This document shows, piece by piece, positions 15,538-24,202 of a DNA stretch of 30,597 nt. Below the pieces are notes generated by a model. The model was not told the origin of the DNA, did no database searches, and was given only the letters and a program-made list of their open reading frames with translations. The DNA is from Ruminococcaceae bacterium UBA5891 (lineage in GTDB: Bacteria; Bacillota; Clostridia; Oscillospirales; Acutalibacteraceae): contig DJET01000018.1 of NCBI GenBank assembly GCA_002431945.1, positions 1-30,597 on the forward strand. The letters run 5' to 3'. Position 1 is the stretch's first letter. Each line of letters begins with the position of its first letter. The position numbers and the translations under genes are program-made.

Positions 15538-16746
15538 ATGAAAAAAGCAATTGCTGTTTTAATTGTATTTATGCTTATATTGATTTCTGGCTGTTCTGAG
15601 CCGCCGCAAAGCAACAGCTCCGAACAGCAGGAGTATGAAAGCACGGAATTTAAAAATACGGCTTCAAGCGGCGTGTGGATCTCATTCAGTGAAATAAATG
15701 CAATGCTTAAAAGCGAAAACGGCTTTAAGGCAGAGTTTCAAAACGCGGTTGAGGGCTTTAAACAGCTTGGTATAAACGAGGTTTATATACACGTAAGAGC
15801 TTATTGCGATTCGCTTTTTCCGTCTTCGTATTTTCCTTTGATAAGCGCGGCGCAGGGGCTTGATTACGACGCCTTCGCTTATGCGCTTAACCTATGCCGT
15901 GAAAACGGTATAAAGGTACACGCATGGCTTAACCCTTACAGGGTGCTTTCATCTTCCGAGGATATTGAAAAACTGCCTGCCTTAAGCCCTGCTTACAAAT
16001 GGCTTAAGGACGATAATCCGGAAAATGACATAAATGTAATCAGGTATTCGGGAATTTACCTTAACCCCGCCGAAAGCGAGGTAAGGGAGCTTATAATAAA
16101 CGGCATTAAGGAAATTCTTGAAAAATATGACGTTGACGGCATACATATCGACGATTATTTTTACCCCGCGACCGACGCTGAATTTGATAAGGCAAGCTAC
16201 GAAAAATACTGTGCCGGCACCGATAACCCGTTAGCCTTAGACGATTGGCGCAGAGCCAATGTTAATATGATGGTTGAAGGGTGTTACAACGCGGTAAAAT
16301 ACGTAAATAAGGATATAAAATTCACGGTAAGCCCCGCGGCTTCCGTTACAAAAAATTATGAGGAATTCTACGCCGACGTTAAAGAATGGATAAGAAGCGG
16401 ATACATAGACGAAATAATACCGCAGCTTTATTTCGGGTATAATTATCCCGATGAGGGCTTTAGGTTTGAAAAGCTGCTTTCAGAGTGGGTAAAGCTGTCC
16501 GGCATTAACGGAAAGGTTAAGCTTAAGGTGGGGCTGGCACCATATAAATTGGGGTCGGATACCGCCGCCGATAAGGAAGAATGGGAAAACGGAACCGATG
16601 TGGTATCAAGGCAGACTGTGGAATGTATTAAAAACGGAAGCGTGGCAGGGTGCGTGTATTTTTCCTATTCCTCGCTTTTTTCACCCGAAGAAAAGAATAC
16701 CGAGCAACGCGAAAAAATTAAAAATGCGCTTTTAAAATCTCACTGA
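15538..16746 (+). CDS. GHL10/DUF187-type glycoside hydrolase-like lipoprotein
   Basis: This 402-residue protein has a lipoprotein signal: Lys2-3, a hydrophobic stretch (4-17) and LISGC with Cys19. A Ser/Glu/Gln-rich linker follows. Residues about 44-400 form a TIM-barrel of the GHL10 (DUF187) family, with GVWISFSEIN, INEVYIHVRAYCDSLFPSSY, GIKVHAWLNPYRV, YLNPAESEVRELI, YDVDGIHIDDYFYP (acidic pair near 205-206) and IDEIIPQLYFGYN. Relatives are surface enzymes thought to act on glycans or peptidoglycan. It is anchored outside the membrane. GGAGGCGG precedes the ATG and only 19 bases separate it from the phage-like gene, so cotranscription is likely. A strong hairpin follows. Whether it belongs to host or phage module is open. 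Confidence 0.85.
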   Translation: MKKAIAVLIVFMLILISGCSEPPQSNSSEQQEYESTEFKNTASSGVWISFSEINAMLKSENGFKAEFQNAVEGFKQLGINEVYIHVRAYCDSLFPSSYFPLISAAQGLDYDAFAYALNLCRENGIKVHAWLNPYRVLSSSEDIEKLPALSPAYKWLKDDNPENDINVIRYSGIYLNPAESEVRELIINGIKEILEKYDVDGIHIDDYFYPATDAEFDKASYEKYCAGTDNPLALDDWRRANVNMMVEGCYNAVKYVNKDIKFTVSPAASVTKNYEEFYADVKEWIRSGYIDEIIPQLYFGYNYPDEGFRFEKLLSEWVKLSGINGKVKLKVGLAPYKLGSDTAADKEEWENGTDVVSRQTVECIKNGSVAGCVYFSYSSLFSPEEKNTEQREKIKNALLKSH

Positions 16747-16747
16747 A

Positions 16748-16785
16748 AAAACGCGGTACGGGGCTTATATCCCGTACCGCGTTTT
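16748..16785. terminator. Strong, possibly bidirectional hairpin terminator
   Basis: A perfect 15-bp stem (16748-16762 with 16771-16785) has an 8-base loop, an A-run on its left and TTTT within its right end. It lies directly after the GHL10 stop and isolates that transcript from the glycogen operon. Confidence 0.85.
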
Positions 16786-16880
16786 GGTTCTATTGGCAAA
16801 TATATGTCGATATTTGTGGAAACGTAACAAATGTTGCTATGAAAATTTTTCCTGTGTGTCGGAGTTTTAACAAAAATGAC

Positions 16881-16909
16881 TTGAAAACTATAAAAAAAGT
16901 TGATATAAT
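16881..16909 (+). promoter_or_regulatory. Promoter of the glycogen operon
   Basis: TTGAAA (16881-16886) and a perfect TATAAT (16904-16909) are separated by 17 bases. The likely transcript start lies near 16916, leaving a leader of about 45 bases before glgB. No riboswitch-like structure fits that space. A short 7-bp hairpin upstream (about 16797-16816) has no clear role. Confidence 0.82.
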
Positions 16910-16959
16910 AAGAATACAAGATAAAATAATGTTTTTGCGGCGATATAAAGAGGTGCAGT

Positions 16960-18837
16960 ATGAAAGAATTTAAAAACAGATTTTCCGCCGGCAGCGCGCA
17001 GGACGCATATAAATATCTCGGCTCCTTTTTAAAGGGAAACACCGCAACGTTCAGAGTGTGGGCGCCGAATGCCGAAAGCGTGGCTGTTGTGGGCGATTTT
17101 AATAGCTGGGATCCCGTGAGCGATATAATGGAAAATATCGGTTACGGGATATGGGAAAAGAAAATTAAAGGTCTTAAGAATTACGACGTTTATAAATACG
17201 CCGTAACAGGAAGAGACGGCAGAACGGTTTTAAAGTCGGATCCGTATGCGCGCCACTATGAAACTGCGCCTGCAAACGCTTCAAAGCTGTATAATTCTTG
17301 CTATAAGTGGAACGATGAAGAGTGGCAGACTTCGAAAAAAAGCAAAAATATATATGAATCGCCCGTAAATATTTACGAGGTGCACGCAGGCTCATGGAAG
17401 CATTTTGAGGACGGGAATACATACGATTATGTAACCCTGGCGCGAGAGCTTGCAAAGTATGTAAAAAAAATGAATTATACGCACGTGGAGCTTTTGCCTG
17501 TAACCGAGTATCCGTTCGAAGGCTCGTGGGGCTATCAGGTTTCGGGATATTTCGCGCCTACCTCGCGTTACGGCACGCCGGACGATTTTAAAAAGTTTGT
17601 TGATATAATGCACGAAAACAATATCGGCGTAATTCTTGACTGGGTTCCCGCGCATTTCCCTAAGGACGAGTTCGGGCTTTACAGGTTTGACGGCACGCCC
17701 TGTTATGAATATGCCGATCCGCGCAAGGGCGAGCATAAGGAATGGGGCACGGTTGTATTTGATTATGCAAGACCGGAAGTTAAAAGCTTTTTGGTTTCAA
17801 GCGCGGTTTTTTGGCTTAAGGAATACCATGCGGACGGGCTTAGAGTAGACGCCGTGGCGTCAATGCTGTATCTTGATTACGGAAGACAGGGCGGGGAATG
17901 GGTGCCCAATTCTTACGGGGGACGCGAAAATCTTGAAGCGGTTGAATTTTTAAAGGCCGTAAATACCGCGGCTTTCGCGGCGGACCCCTCGGTTATGATG
18001 ATAGCCGAGGAATCGACGGCTTGGCCGCTTGTTACAAAGCCGCCGCACGACGGGGGGCTCGGCTTTAACTTTAAATGGAATATGGGCTGGATGAACGATA
18101 TGCTCCGCTATATGTCGCTCGATCCGTATTTCAGAAAGGATAATCACGACTGCCTTACCTTTTCCTTCTTTTACGCTTTTTCCGAAAATTTTGTTCTTCC
18201 CATTTCGCACGATGAGGTCGTGCACGGAAAATGCTCTATGATTGAAAAAATGCCGGGCGAATACGATATGAAATTTGCGTCTTTGCGCGCGTTTTACGCA
18301 TATATGGCGGCGCACCCCGGTAAAAAGCTTTTGTTTATGGGGCAGGAATTCGCCCAGTTTATAGAGTGGAATTATAAAAATCAGCTCGATTGGCTCTTGC
18401 TTGATTACGACGCGCATAAAAATATGCAGAAATATGTTGCGGAGCTTAACGGCTTTTATCTTAAAAATCCTGAATTTTGGCAGATAGATTATTCGTGGGA
18501 CGGCTTTGGCTGGATATCCAACGACGATAATACCCAAAGCATAATTTCGTTCAGACGTATCGATAAAAAGGGCAACGAAATAATAACCGTGTGCAATTTT
18601 GTGCCTGTCTCGCGTGAGAATTACCGTATAGGGATACCGAAAAAAGGCACATACAGGCGTGTGTTCTGTTCGCAAAGCGCCAAATACGGCGGCAGCGAGC
18701 CTGCAGGCGTTAAGTCTTATAAAAGCGAGAGTATTCCGATGCACGGCTTTGAAAATTCGGTGGCTATTGATATACCGGCTATGTCGGTAAGCTATTATAA
18801 GCTTTCGCCTGCCAAAAAACAAAAAAGTAATAAATAA
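16960..18837 (+). CDS. glgB: 1,4-alpha-glucan branching enzyme
   Basis: This 625-residue enzyme makes alpha-1,6 branches in glycogen by cutting and transferring alpha-1,4 chains. A CBM48-type N-terminal domain (about 25-105) contains ATFRVWAPNAESVAVVGDFN. The GH13 barrel follows, with the family regions VELLPVTEYPFEGSWGYQ, VILDWVPAHF, DGLRVDAVASMLYLDYGR (nucleophile Asp297), IAEESTAWP (acid/base Glu350) and ISHDEVVHGK (Asp418). A C-terminal beta domain ends the protein. The length is typical of single-CBM48 branching enzymes. AGAGGTG precedes the ATG. It leads the operon, 58 bases before glgC. Confidence 0.96.
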   Translation: MKEFKNRFSAGSAQDAYKYLGSFLKGNTATFRVWAPNAESVAVVGDFNSWDPVSDIMENIGYGIWEKKIKGLKNYDVYKYAVTGRDGRTVLKSDPYARHYETAPANASKLYNSCYKWNDEEWQTSKKSKNIYESPVNIYEVHAGSWKHFEDGNTYDYVTLARELAKYVKKMNYTHVELLPVTEYPFEGSWGYQVSGYFAPTSRYGTPDDFKKFVDIMHENNIGVILDWVPAHFPKDEFGLYRFDGTPCYEYADPRKGEHKEWGTVVFDYARPEVKSFLVSSAVFWLKEYHADGLRVDAVASMLYLDYGRQGGEWVPNSYGGRENLEAVEFLKAVNTAAFAADPSVMMIAEESTAWPLVTKPPHDGGLGFNFKWNMGWMNDMLRYMSLDPYFRKDNHDCLTFSFFYAFSENFVLPISHDEVVHGKCSMIEKMPGEYDMKFASLRAFYAYMAAHPGKKLLFMGQEFAQFIEWNYKNQLDWLLLDYDAHKNMQKYVAELNGFYLKNPEFWQIDYSWDGFGWISNDDNTQSIISFRRIDKKGNEIITVCNFVPVSRENYRIGIPKKGTYRRVFCSQSAKYGGSEPAGVKSYKSESIPMHGFENSVAIDIPAMSVSYYKLSPAKKQKSNK

Positions 18838-18895
18838 AGGACTTGTACAATAATATAGTAAGGTCTTTAAAATTTATATGTCAGGAGTGTTGTAA

Positions 18896-20110
18896 TTGAA
18901 CAGCAAAAAATGCGTTGCAATGCTGCTTGCCGGCGGTCAGGGAAGCAGACTGGGCGTTTTAACGTCCAAAATAGCAAAGCCTGCCGTACCATACGGCGGC
19001 AAATACCGCATAATTGATTTTCCGCTTTCAAACTGTGCAAATTCGGGCATAGATACGGTCGGTATTCTTACGCAGTACAAGCCGTTGGAGCTTAACGATT
19101 ATGTAGGTTCGGGCAAGCCGTGGGATCTTGACCGTACAAACGGCGGCGTTCACATTCTGCCGCCTTATCAGGGGCAGCAGGGCGGAAACTGGTATAAGGG
19201 CACGGCTAACGCCATTTATCAGAATCTTGAATTTATAGAACGCTACGAACCCGAATATGTGTTGGTTCTTTCGGGCGACCATATTTATAAAATGGATTAC
19301 TCGAAAATGATAAAGGAGCACGAGGAAACGGGCGCCGCCTGCACTATTGCCGTGCTTGAGGTGCCGCTTGAAGAGGCTTCGCGTTTCGGTATAATGAATA
19401 CAAAGGAAGACGGCACGATCTACGAGTTTGAAGAAAAGCCGAAAAATCCCAAAAGCAATTTAGCCTCTATGGGCATTTATGTATTCACATGGAAAAAGCT
19501 TAAAAAATACCTTACCGAGGACGAGGCAAAACCCGATTCCTCAAACGATTTCGGTAAGGACGTAATTCCCGCAATGTTAAATGCGGGCGAGCTTTTAAGG
19601 GTTTACCGCTTTAACGATTACTGGAAGGACGTAGGCACTGTAAACTCTTTATGGGAAGCAAATCTTGACCTTTTAAACCCGAAAATCGACCTAAACCTTG
19701 CCGATCAAAACTGGCGTATTTATTCAAGAACTACGGGTATGCCGCCGCAGTATATTTCGGAAAGCGCAGACGTTGAAAACTCGCTTATAACCGACGGCTG
19801 CGAGGTTTACGGAAGAATTGATTATTCGGTGCTTTTTGAAAACGTAACGGTTGAAGAGGGCGCGGACGTTGAGTATTCGCTTGTAATGCCGGGAGCGGTT
19901 ATTAAAAAGGGCGCTAAGGTAAAGTACTCCATTATTGCGGAAAACGCGGTAATCGGCGAAGACGCGGCAATAGGCGAGGACCCTGCCGTTTACGGCTCGG
20001 ATAACTGGGGAATTACCGTTATAGGCGATAAACTGAAGATCGGCAAAAAAGCAATTATAAAGCCGGACAGAATGATTACAAAAGATGTGGCAGAGGAGGA
20101 AGTGCTATGA
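18896..20110 (+). CDS. glgC: Glucose-1-phosphate adenylyltransferase, catalytic subunit
   Basis: This 404-residue enzyme makes ADP-glucose from glucose-1-phosphate and ATP, the committed step of bacterial glycogen synthesis. The nucleotidyltransferase motif LLAGGQGSRLG (10-20) is intact, followed by KPAVPYGGKYRIIDFPLSNC, VLSGDHIYKMDY with the catalytic Asp, and FEEKPKNP with the sugar-phosphate Lys. The C-terminal left-handed beta-helix (about 290-400) has hexapeptide-like repeats (VTVEEGADVEYSLVMPGAVI). The start is TTG at 18896, after CAGGAGTG. Its stop overlaps the glgD ATG. In Firmicutes GlgC pairs with GlgD, and that arrangement is seen here. Confidence 0.96.
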   Translation: MNSKKCVAMLLAGGQGSRLGVLTSKIAKPAVPYGGKYRIIDFPLSNCANSGIDTVGILTQYKPLELNDYVGSGKPWDLDRTNGGVHILPPYQGQQGGNWYKGTANAIYQNLEFIERYEPEYVLVLSGDHIYKMDYSKMIKEHEETGAACTIAVLEVPLEEASRFGIMNTKEDGTIYEFEEKPKNPKSNLASMGIYVFTWKKLKKYLTEDEAKPDSSNDFGKDVIPAMLNAGELLRVYRFNDYWKDVGTVNSLWEANLDLLNPKIDLNLADQNWRIYSRTTGMPPQYISESADVENSLITDGCEVYGRIDYSVLFENVTVEEGADVEYSLVMPGAVIKKGAKVKYSIIAENAVIGEDAAIGEDPAVYGSDNWGITVIGDKLKIGKKAIIKPDRMITKDVAEEEVL

Positions 20111-21225
20111 GAACCTCGGCGGTTGCCGGAATAGTATTTGCGAATATTAACGATAATCTTTTAAGAAAGCTTACGTCAAAGCGTTCCTTTGCCTCCGTTC
20201 CGTTCGGGGCAAGGTACCGTATTATAGATTTTTCGCTTTCAAGCCTTGTTAATGCGGGCGTTTCAAGCATAGGAATAATCACAAAGGAAAATTACCGTTC
20301 GCTTATGGACCATGTGGGCAACGGGGTGTACTGGGATCTTGACCGCAAAAACGGCGGGCTTTACCTGCTGCCGCCGTATCTTACAAGCGGCATCAGGCGT
20401 TATAACGGTACGGTAGACGCGCTTTACGGAGCCATCGATTATATAGACCGCTGCAAGGCGGAGCAGATTGTTCTTTGCAGGGCGGATACGGTTGCAAACG
20501 TGGATATAGGCGCGGCGGTTAAATACCATACCGAAAAGGGAGCCGACATAACTCTTGTTTACCGTAACGGGGCGCCGCCCGTAAATAACGGCGAAACGCT
20601 TTATCCCGTTTTCGGGCAGGACGGCAGAATAACAGAGCTTCAAGACGAGGCGCCTGACAGCGGCAATGCGGATTACGATATCGGTTATTTGGTTATTTCG
20701 CGCGAGCTGCTTATGAGACTTGTAACCGAAGGGTACGGCGACGGCGCGGTAAGCTTTACTAAGGATATAATCGCCGAAAACACGAAAAAGCTTAAGGTAT
20801 ACGGCTTTTGCCACAGCGAGTACGCCGCTGTTTTCGACGGTATGAATTCTTACTATAACGCAAGTATGGATCTGCTTAAAAGCGATGTTCGCCGCCAGCT
20901 TTTTAAAAGCGGCAGACCGATTTTCACCAAAACGCGCGACGATATGCCTACGCGCTACGGCACAAAATCGGAGGTTAAAAACTGCGTTATTGCAGACGGC
21001 TGTATTATAAACGGAACGGTTAAAAACAGTATACTTTTCCGCGGCGTTACGGTTGAAAAGGGCGCGGTTGTGGAAAACTGCATACTTATGCAGGAAACAG
21101 CGGTAGGCGCGGGAGTCCAGCTTAATAACGTTGTGGCGGATAAAAACGCCGTTATAAGCGAGAATATGGTGCTTAAGGGCACACCCGACAAATGCTTTTT
21201 TATAAAGAAAAATCAGGTTTTATAA
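20107..21225 (+). CDS. glgD: ADP-glucose pyrophosphorylase regulatory-type subunit
   Basis: This 372-residue GlgC paralogue begins at ATG 20107 inside the glgC stop (ATGA), so the two subunits are translationally coupled. It aligns with GlgC along its length: SVPFGARYRIIDFSLSSLVN, VYWDLDRKNGGLYLLPPY and a C-terminal beta-helix (VTVEKGAVVENCILMQETAV). The glycine-rich GGQGSRL loop is missing; VFANINDNLLRKLT stands in its place. GlgD proteins are known as poorly active or inactive subunits that raise the activity and alter the regulation of GlgC in heterotetramers. A non-catalytic role here is inferred from the missing loop. Confidence 0.93.
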   Translation: MRTSAVAGIVFANINDNLLRKLTSKRSFASVPFGARYRIIDFSLSSLVNAGVSSIGIITKENYRSLMDHVGNGVYWDLDRKNGGLYLLPPYLTSGIRRYNGTVDALYGAIDYIDRCKAEQIVLCRADTVANVDIGAAVKYHTEKGADITLVYRNGAPPVNNGETLYPVFGQDGRITELQDEAPDSGNADYDIGYLVISRELLMRLVTEGYGDGAVSFTKDIIAENTKKLKVYGFCHSEYAAVFDGMNSYYNASMDLLKSDVRRQLFKSGRPIFTKTRDDMPTRYGTKSEVKNCVIADGCIINGTVKNSILFRGVTVEKGAVVENCILMQETAVGAGVQLNNVVADKNAVISENMVLKGTPDKCFFIKKNQVL

Positions 21226-21248
21226 ATAACCTTAAAAGGAGAAAATGT

Positions 21249-22670
21249 ATGAAGGTTTTATTTGCCTCAAGCGAGGCTTATCCCTTTGCAATGTCGGGCG
21301 GGCTTGCAGATGTTGCGGGCGCTCTGCCAAAGGCTTTGCGCAAAAGACTTATAGGCTGCCGTATAGTAATGCCGCTTTACGGCTCTATACCTGATGAATT
21401 AAGGGAAAAAATGAATTTTATAGGCAGTATAACCGTTTCCGTTGCGTGGAGACGTCAGTATTGCGGAATTTTCGAGGCGCATCTTGACGGGGTTATATAT
21501 TACTTTATCGATAACCAGTATTATTTTAAGCGCGACGGTCTTTACGGCCATTACGACGACGCCGAGCGTTTCGCCTTCTTTTCGCGCGCGGTGCTTGATA
21601 TTATTCCGCATATAGGCTTTAAGCCGGATATTATTCACTGCAACGATTGGCAGACGGCGCTTATACCCGTTTACCTTAACTCTATGTACCGCGGGGACGA
21701 AACCTACCGCGATATAAAAACCGTATTCACGATACATAATATTCAGTATCAGGGCAAATACGGAAAAGAGCTTAACGGCGATGTTATAGGCCTGCCGCCC
21801 GAATGCGAAAGCCTTGTTGAGTACGACAGCTGCGTTAATCTTATGAAAGGGGCTATACAGTGTGCCGATAAGGTAACAACGGTATCTCCCACATACGCGC
21901 GCGAAATTTTAGAGCCTTATTATTCGCACGGGCTTGACAGAATTTTGGATCAGTTTACCTTTAAGCTTACAGGCATTGTAAACGGAATTGATTACGACGT
22001 ATATAATCCCGAAACCGACGGATTTATTTATAAAAATTATTCGGCAAAAACGCTTAAAAACAAGGCGTATAACAAAAAAATGCTGCAAAGGGAAATGGGC
22101 CTGCCCGAACGGGAGGACGCGCCCGTTATCGGTATTGTAACGCGCCTTGTAAAGCATAAGGGACTCGATCTTGTTAAATGCGTGTTTGAAGAGCTGTTAA
22201 AGGCGGATCTGCAGTTTGTGATTTTAGGATCGGGCGAGTGGGAATTTGAAACATTTTTCCACGGTATGGCAGAGGCGCACCGCGATAAGGTGGGGCTGAA
22301 GCTCGGCTTTAACCCGCAGCTTGCACACAAAATATACGCCGGTGCGGATATGTTCTTAATGCCCAGTCAGTCAGAGCCGTGCGGTCTTGCTCAAATGGTG
22401 GCTCTGCGCTACGGCACCGTGCCTATCGTAAGGGAGACCGGCGGTCTTAACGATACCATTTCAGACAGCGGCGACGGAATAGGCAACGGCTTTACGTTTA
22501 AGAATTACAATGCCCACGAAATGGAAAACGCGGTATGGCGGGCTGTTGGCGGCTACGGCGACAAAAACGGCTGGGATATTTTAAGAAAACGCGATATGGA
22601 ATGCGATAACAGTTGGGGTGTTTCGGCTAACGCGTATATAAAGCTGTATAAGGAAATTATCGGCAAATAA
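21249..22670 (+). CDS. glgA: Glycogen synthase (ADP-glucose-dependent)
   Basis: The product (473 residues) is a GT5 glycogen synthase that extends alpha-1,4-glucan chains from ADP-glucose. The start is the ATG at 21249, preceded by AAAAGGAGA. An in-frame ATG 57 bases upstream lies within glgD and adds a non-homologous leader. Motifs are MKVLFASSEAYPFAMSGGLA at the N-terminus, HCNDWQTALIPVYL, FTIHNIQYQGKY, GIVNGIDYDVYNP, IGIVTRLVKHKGLDL and LMPSQSEPCGLAQMVALRYG (the C-terminal nucleotide-binding E-x7-E region). The usual KTGGL near the N-terminus reads MSGGL here, losing the Lys; several clostridial relatives share such variants. It closes the glg set. Confidence 0.95.
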   Translation: MKVLFASSEAYPFAMSGGLADVAGALPKALRKRLIGCRIVMPLYGSIPDELREKMNFIGSITVSVAWRRQYCGIFEAHLDGVIYYFIDNQYYFKRDGLYGHYDDAERFAFFSRAVLDIIPHIGFKPDIIHCNDWQTALIPVYLNSMYRGDETYRDIKTVFTIHNIQYQGKYGKELNGDVIGLPPECESLVEYDSCVNLMKGAIQCADKVTTVSPTYAREILEPYYSHGLDRILDQFTFKLTGIVNGIDYDVYNPETDGFIYKNYSAKTLKNKAYNKKMLQREMGLPEREDAPVIGIVTRLVKHKGLDLVKCVFEELLKADLQFVILGSGEWEFETFFHGMAEAHRDKVGLKLGFNPQLAHKIYAGADMFLMPSQSEPCGLAQMVALRYGTVPIVRETGGLNDTISDSGDGIGNGFTFKNYNAHEMENAVWRAVGGYGDKNGWDILRKRDMECDNSWGVSANAYIKLYKEIIGK

Positions 22671-22688
22671 GCTTTCGGGGGATACGGT

Positions 22689-23534
22689 ATGGATATTATA
22701 AAGTCAATTATTTTAGGTATTATCGAGGGTATTACCGAATGGCTCCCGATAAGCAGCACGGGGCATCTTATATTGGCGGACGAATTTATAAAGCTTAATA
22801 TGTCCGACGATTTTATGGAGATGTTTAACGTAGTAATACAGCTTGGCGCAATACTTGCGGTAGTGGTTATATTCTGGAAAAAGCTGTGGCCCTTTACGCT
22901 TGATAAAAGCAAGGGCTATAACTACATAACAAAAAGCGGCGGAATTATTAAAAAAGATATAATGGATATGTGGTTCAAGGTTATAGTGGCAATGCTGCCC
23001 GCCGCAATTGTCGGAATACCGCTTGATAATTACTTTGAGGCGCACTTTCACAATTGGCAGGTAGTATCCGCGGCGCTTATTGTTTACGGTATTTTGTTTA
23101 TAGTAATAGAGCGCCGCAATAAAAACAGAAAGCCAAAGGTAAACAGCATATCAGAGCTTACATATAAAACCGCCCTTTTAATCGGCTGTTTTCAGGCGCT
23201 TTCGCTTATACCCGGCACCTCCCGCAGCGGCTCTACTATTTTAGGCGCTATAATAATCGGCGTTTCGCGCGTAGCCGCCGCCGAATTCAGCTTTTTCTTA
23301 GCTATTCCGGTTATGGCGGGGGCAAGCCTTATAAAGCTTTTAAAATTCGGCTTTGCATTTACGGGTATGGAAATTGCGGTTTTAGCCGTAGGCACGCTTA
23401 CCTCGTTTATAGTATCCGTTTTTGCGGTAAAATTCCTTATGAATTATGTAAGACGTCACGATTTTTCGGCGTTCGGCTATTACAGAATCATACTCGGCGC
23501 GGCGGTTATACTGTACTTTCTTATAGCGGGGTAA
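22689..23534 (+). CDS. uppP: Undecaprenyl-diphosphate phosphatase
   Basis: This 281-residue polytopic membrane enzyme (BacA/UppP) recycles undecaprenyl diphosphate to the monophosphate carrier used in peptidoglycan and other cell-wall polymers. Overexpression of the family confers bacitracin resistance. The two active-site motifs are visible: EGITEWLPISSTGHL (13-27) and LIPGTSRSGSTILG (173-186). About eight hydrophobic segments and length match the family. GGGG/ATACGG upstream is a modest ribosome site. It begins 18 bases after glgA with no terminator between, so it may be read from the glycogen operon. That linkage is positional, with no direct functional tie. Confidence 0.95.
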   Translation: MDIIKSIILGIIEGITEWLPISSTGHLILADEFIKLNMSDDFMEMFNVVIQLGAILAVVVIFWKKLWPFTLDKSKGYNYITKSGGIIKKDIMDMWFKVIVAMLPAAIVGIPLDNYFEAHFHNWQVVSAALIVYGILFIVIERRNKNRKPKVNSISELTYKTALLIGCFQALSLIPGTSRSGSTILGAIIIGVSRVAAAEFSFFLAIPVMAGASLIKLLKFGFAFTGMEIAVLAVGTLTSFIVSVFAVKFLMNYVRRHDFSAFGYYRIILGAAVILYFLIAG

Positions 23535-23538
23535 AATT

Positions 23539-24081
23539 ATGAAATTACTTATAGCTTCCGATATACACGGCTCGGCTTATTACTGCAGGATGCTGCTTGC
23601 GGCAATCGAAAACGAAAAGGCGGACAGGGTGCTGCTGCTCGGCGATATTTTATACCACGGACCGCGCAACGATCTGCCGCGCGAATATGCCCCGAAAGAG
23701 GTTATAGAGCTGCTTAATCCGCTTAAAAACAAGCTTTTGTGCGTTCGCGGCAACTGCGATACCGAGGTGGATCAGATGGTGCTTGATTTTCCCGTGCTTG
23801 CCGACTACGCGGTAATACCGTCCGATAAGGGCTTGATTTACGCTACCCACGGTCATATTTACAATGAAAGCAATCTGCCGCCGATATGCGACGGCGATAT
23901 ACTCTTAAACGGCCACACCCACGTGCCTAAATGCACGGTGCACGGTAATTACGTATATATGAATCCCGGTTCTGTTTCTATTCCTAAAGAGCAAAGCCCG
24001 CACAGCTATATGATTCTTGAAAACGGCGTTTTTTCGTGGAAAAACCTTGAAATGGGCGAAACGTATAACAGTTATAAATAA
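23539..24081 (+). CDS. YfcE-type metallophosphodiesterase
   Basis: This 180-residue cytoplasmic phosphoesterase has all metal-ligand motifs of the calcineurin-like YfcE/MJ0936 family: ASDIHGS with Asp8 and His10, LLGDILYHGP with Asp36, VRGNCDTEVD with Asn72, ATHGH with His104, and NGHTHVP with His126 and His128. Family members hydrolyse phosphodiesters with manganese or another divalent metal; the physiological substrate is usually unknown. It starts four bases after uppP and ends just before the rplU promoter. Confidence 0.9.
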   Translation: MKLLIASDIHGSAYYCRMLLAAIENEKADRVLLLGDILYHGPRNDLPREYAPKEVIELLNPLKNKLLCVRGNCDTEVDQMVLDFPVLADYAVIPSDKGLIYATHGHIYNESNLPPICDGDILLNGHTHVPKCTVHGNYVYMNPGSVSIPKEQSPHSYMILENGVFSWKNLEMGETYNSYK

Positions 24082-24085
24082 ATTG

Positions 24086-24114
24086 TTGACAAACGCAATA
24101 GGTTGTGATAGAAT
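24086..24114 (+). promoter_or_regulatory. Promoter of rplU-prp-rpmA
   Basis: A consensus TTGACA (24086-24091), a 17-base spacer and TAGAAT (24109-24114) form a strong housekeeping promoter. It starts five bases after the stop of the phosphodiesterase gene. The resulting leader is about 80 bases long, which is long enough for a regulatory RNA. Confidence 0.85.
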
Positions 24115-24119
24115 GGTAA

Positions 24120-24199
24120 AGCCGCATATTGTGGGCTTGTTAAGCTGTGCCTTTCGGCGCACGCCTACTGTAGCGAGACTGGAAAATGGCAGGTGTAAT
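24120..24199 (+). ncRNA. Ribosomal protein L21 leader RNA (candidate)
   Basis: The untranslated leader before rplU contains CTTTCGGCGCACGCCTACTG, then an AG-rich bulge, then TGGCAGGTGTAATTA just before the start codon. A conserved L21 leader is known in Firmicutes at exactly this place and is thought to bind the ribosomal protein for autoregulation. The pairing GCCTAC/GCAGGT-type stem is partly visible by eye. I judge this from position and the conserved 3-prime AGGTGTAA-like end; a covariance search would settle it. Confidence 0.55.
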
Positions 24200-24202
24200 T
24201 AA

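Noticed and set aside
17950..18822. 290-codon open frame on the minus strand
   Set aside because: It lies opposite glgB, whose catalytic motifs are complete. The product has no recognisable domain.
21192..21248. Longer glgA start within glgD
   Set aside because: The extra 19 residues do not resemble glycogen synthases, whereas ATG 21249 follows a good ribosome site and begins MKVLFASSEA.
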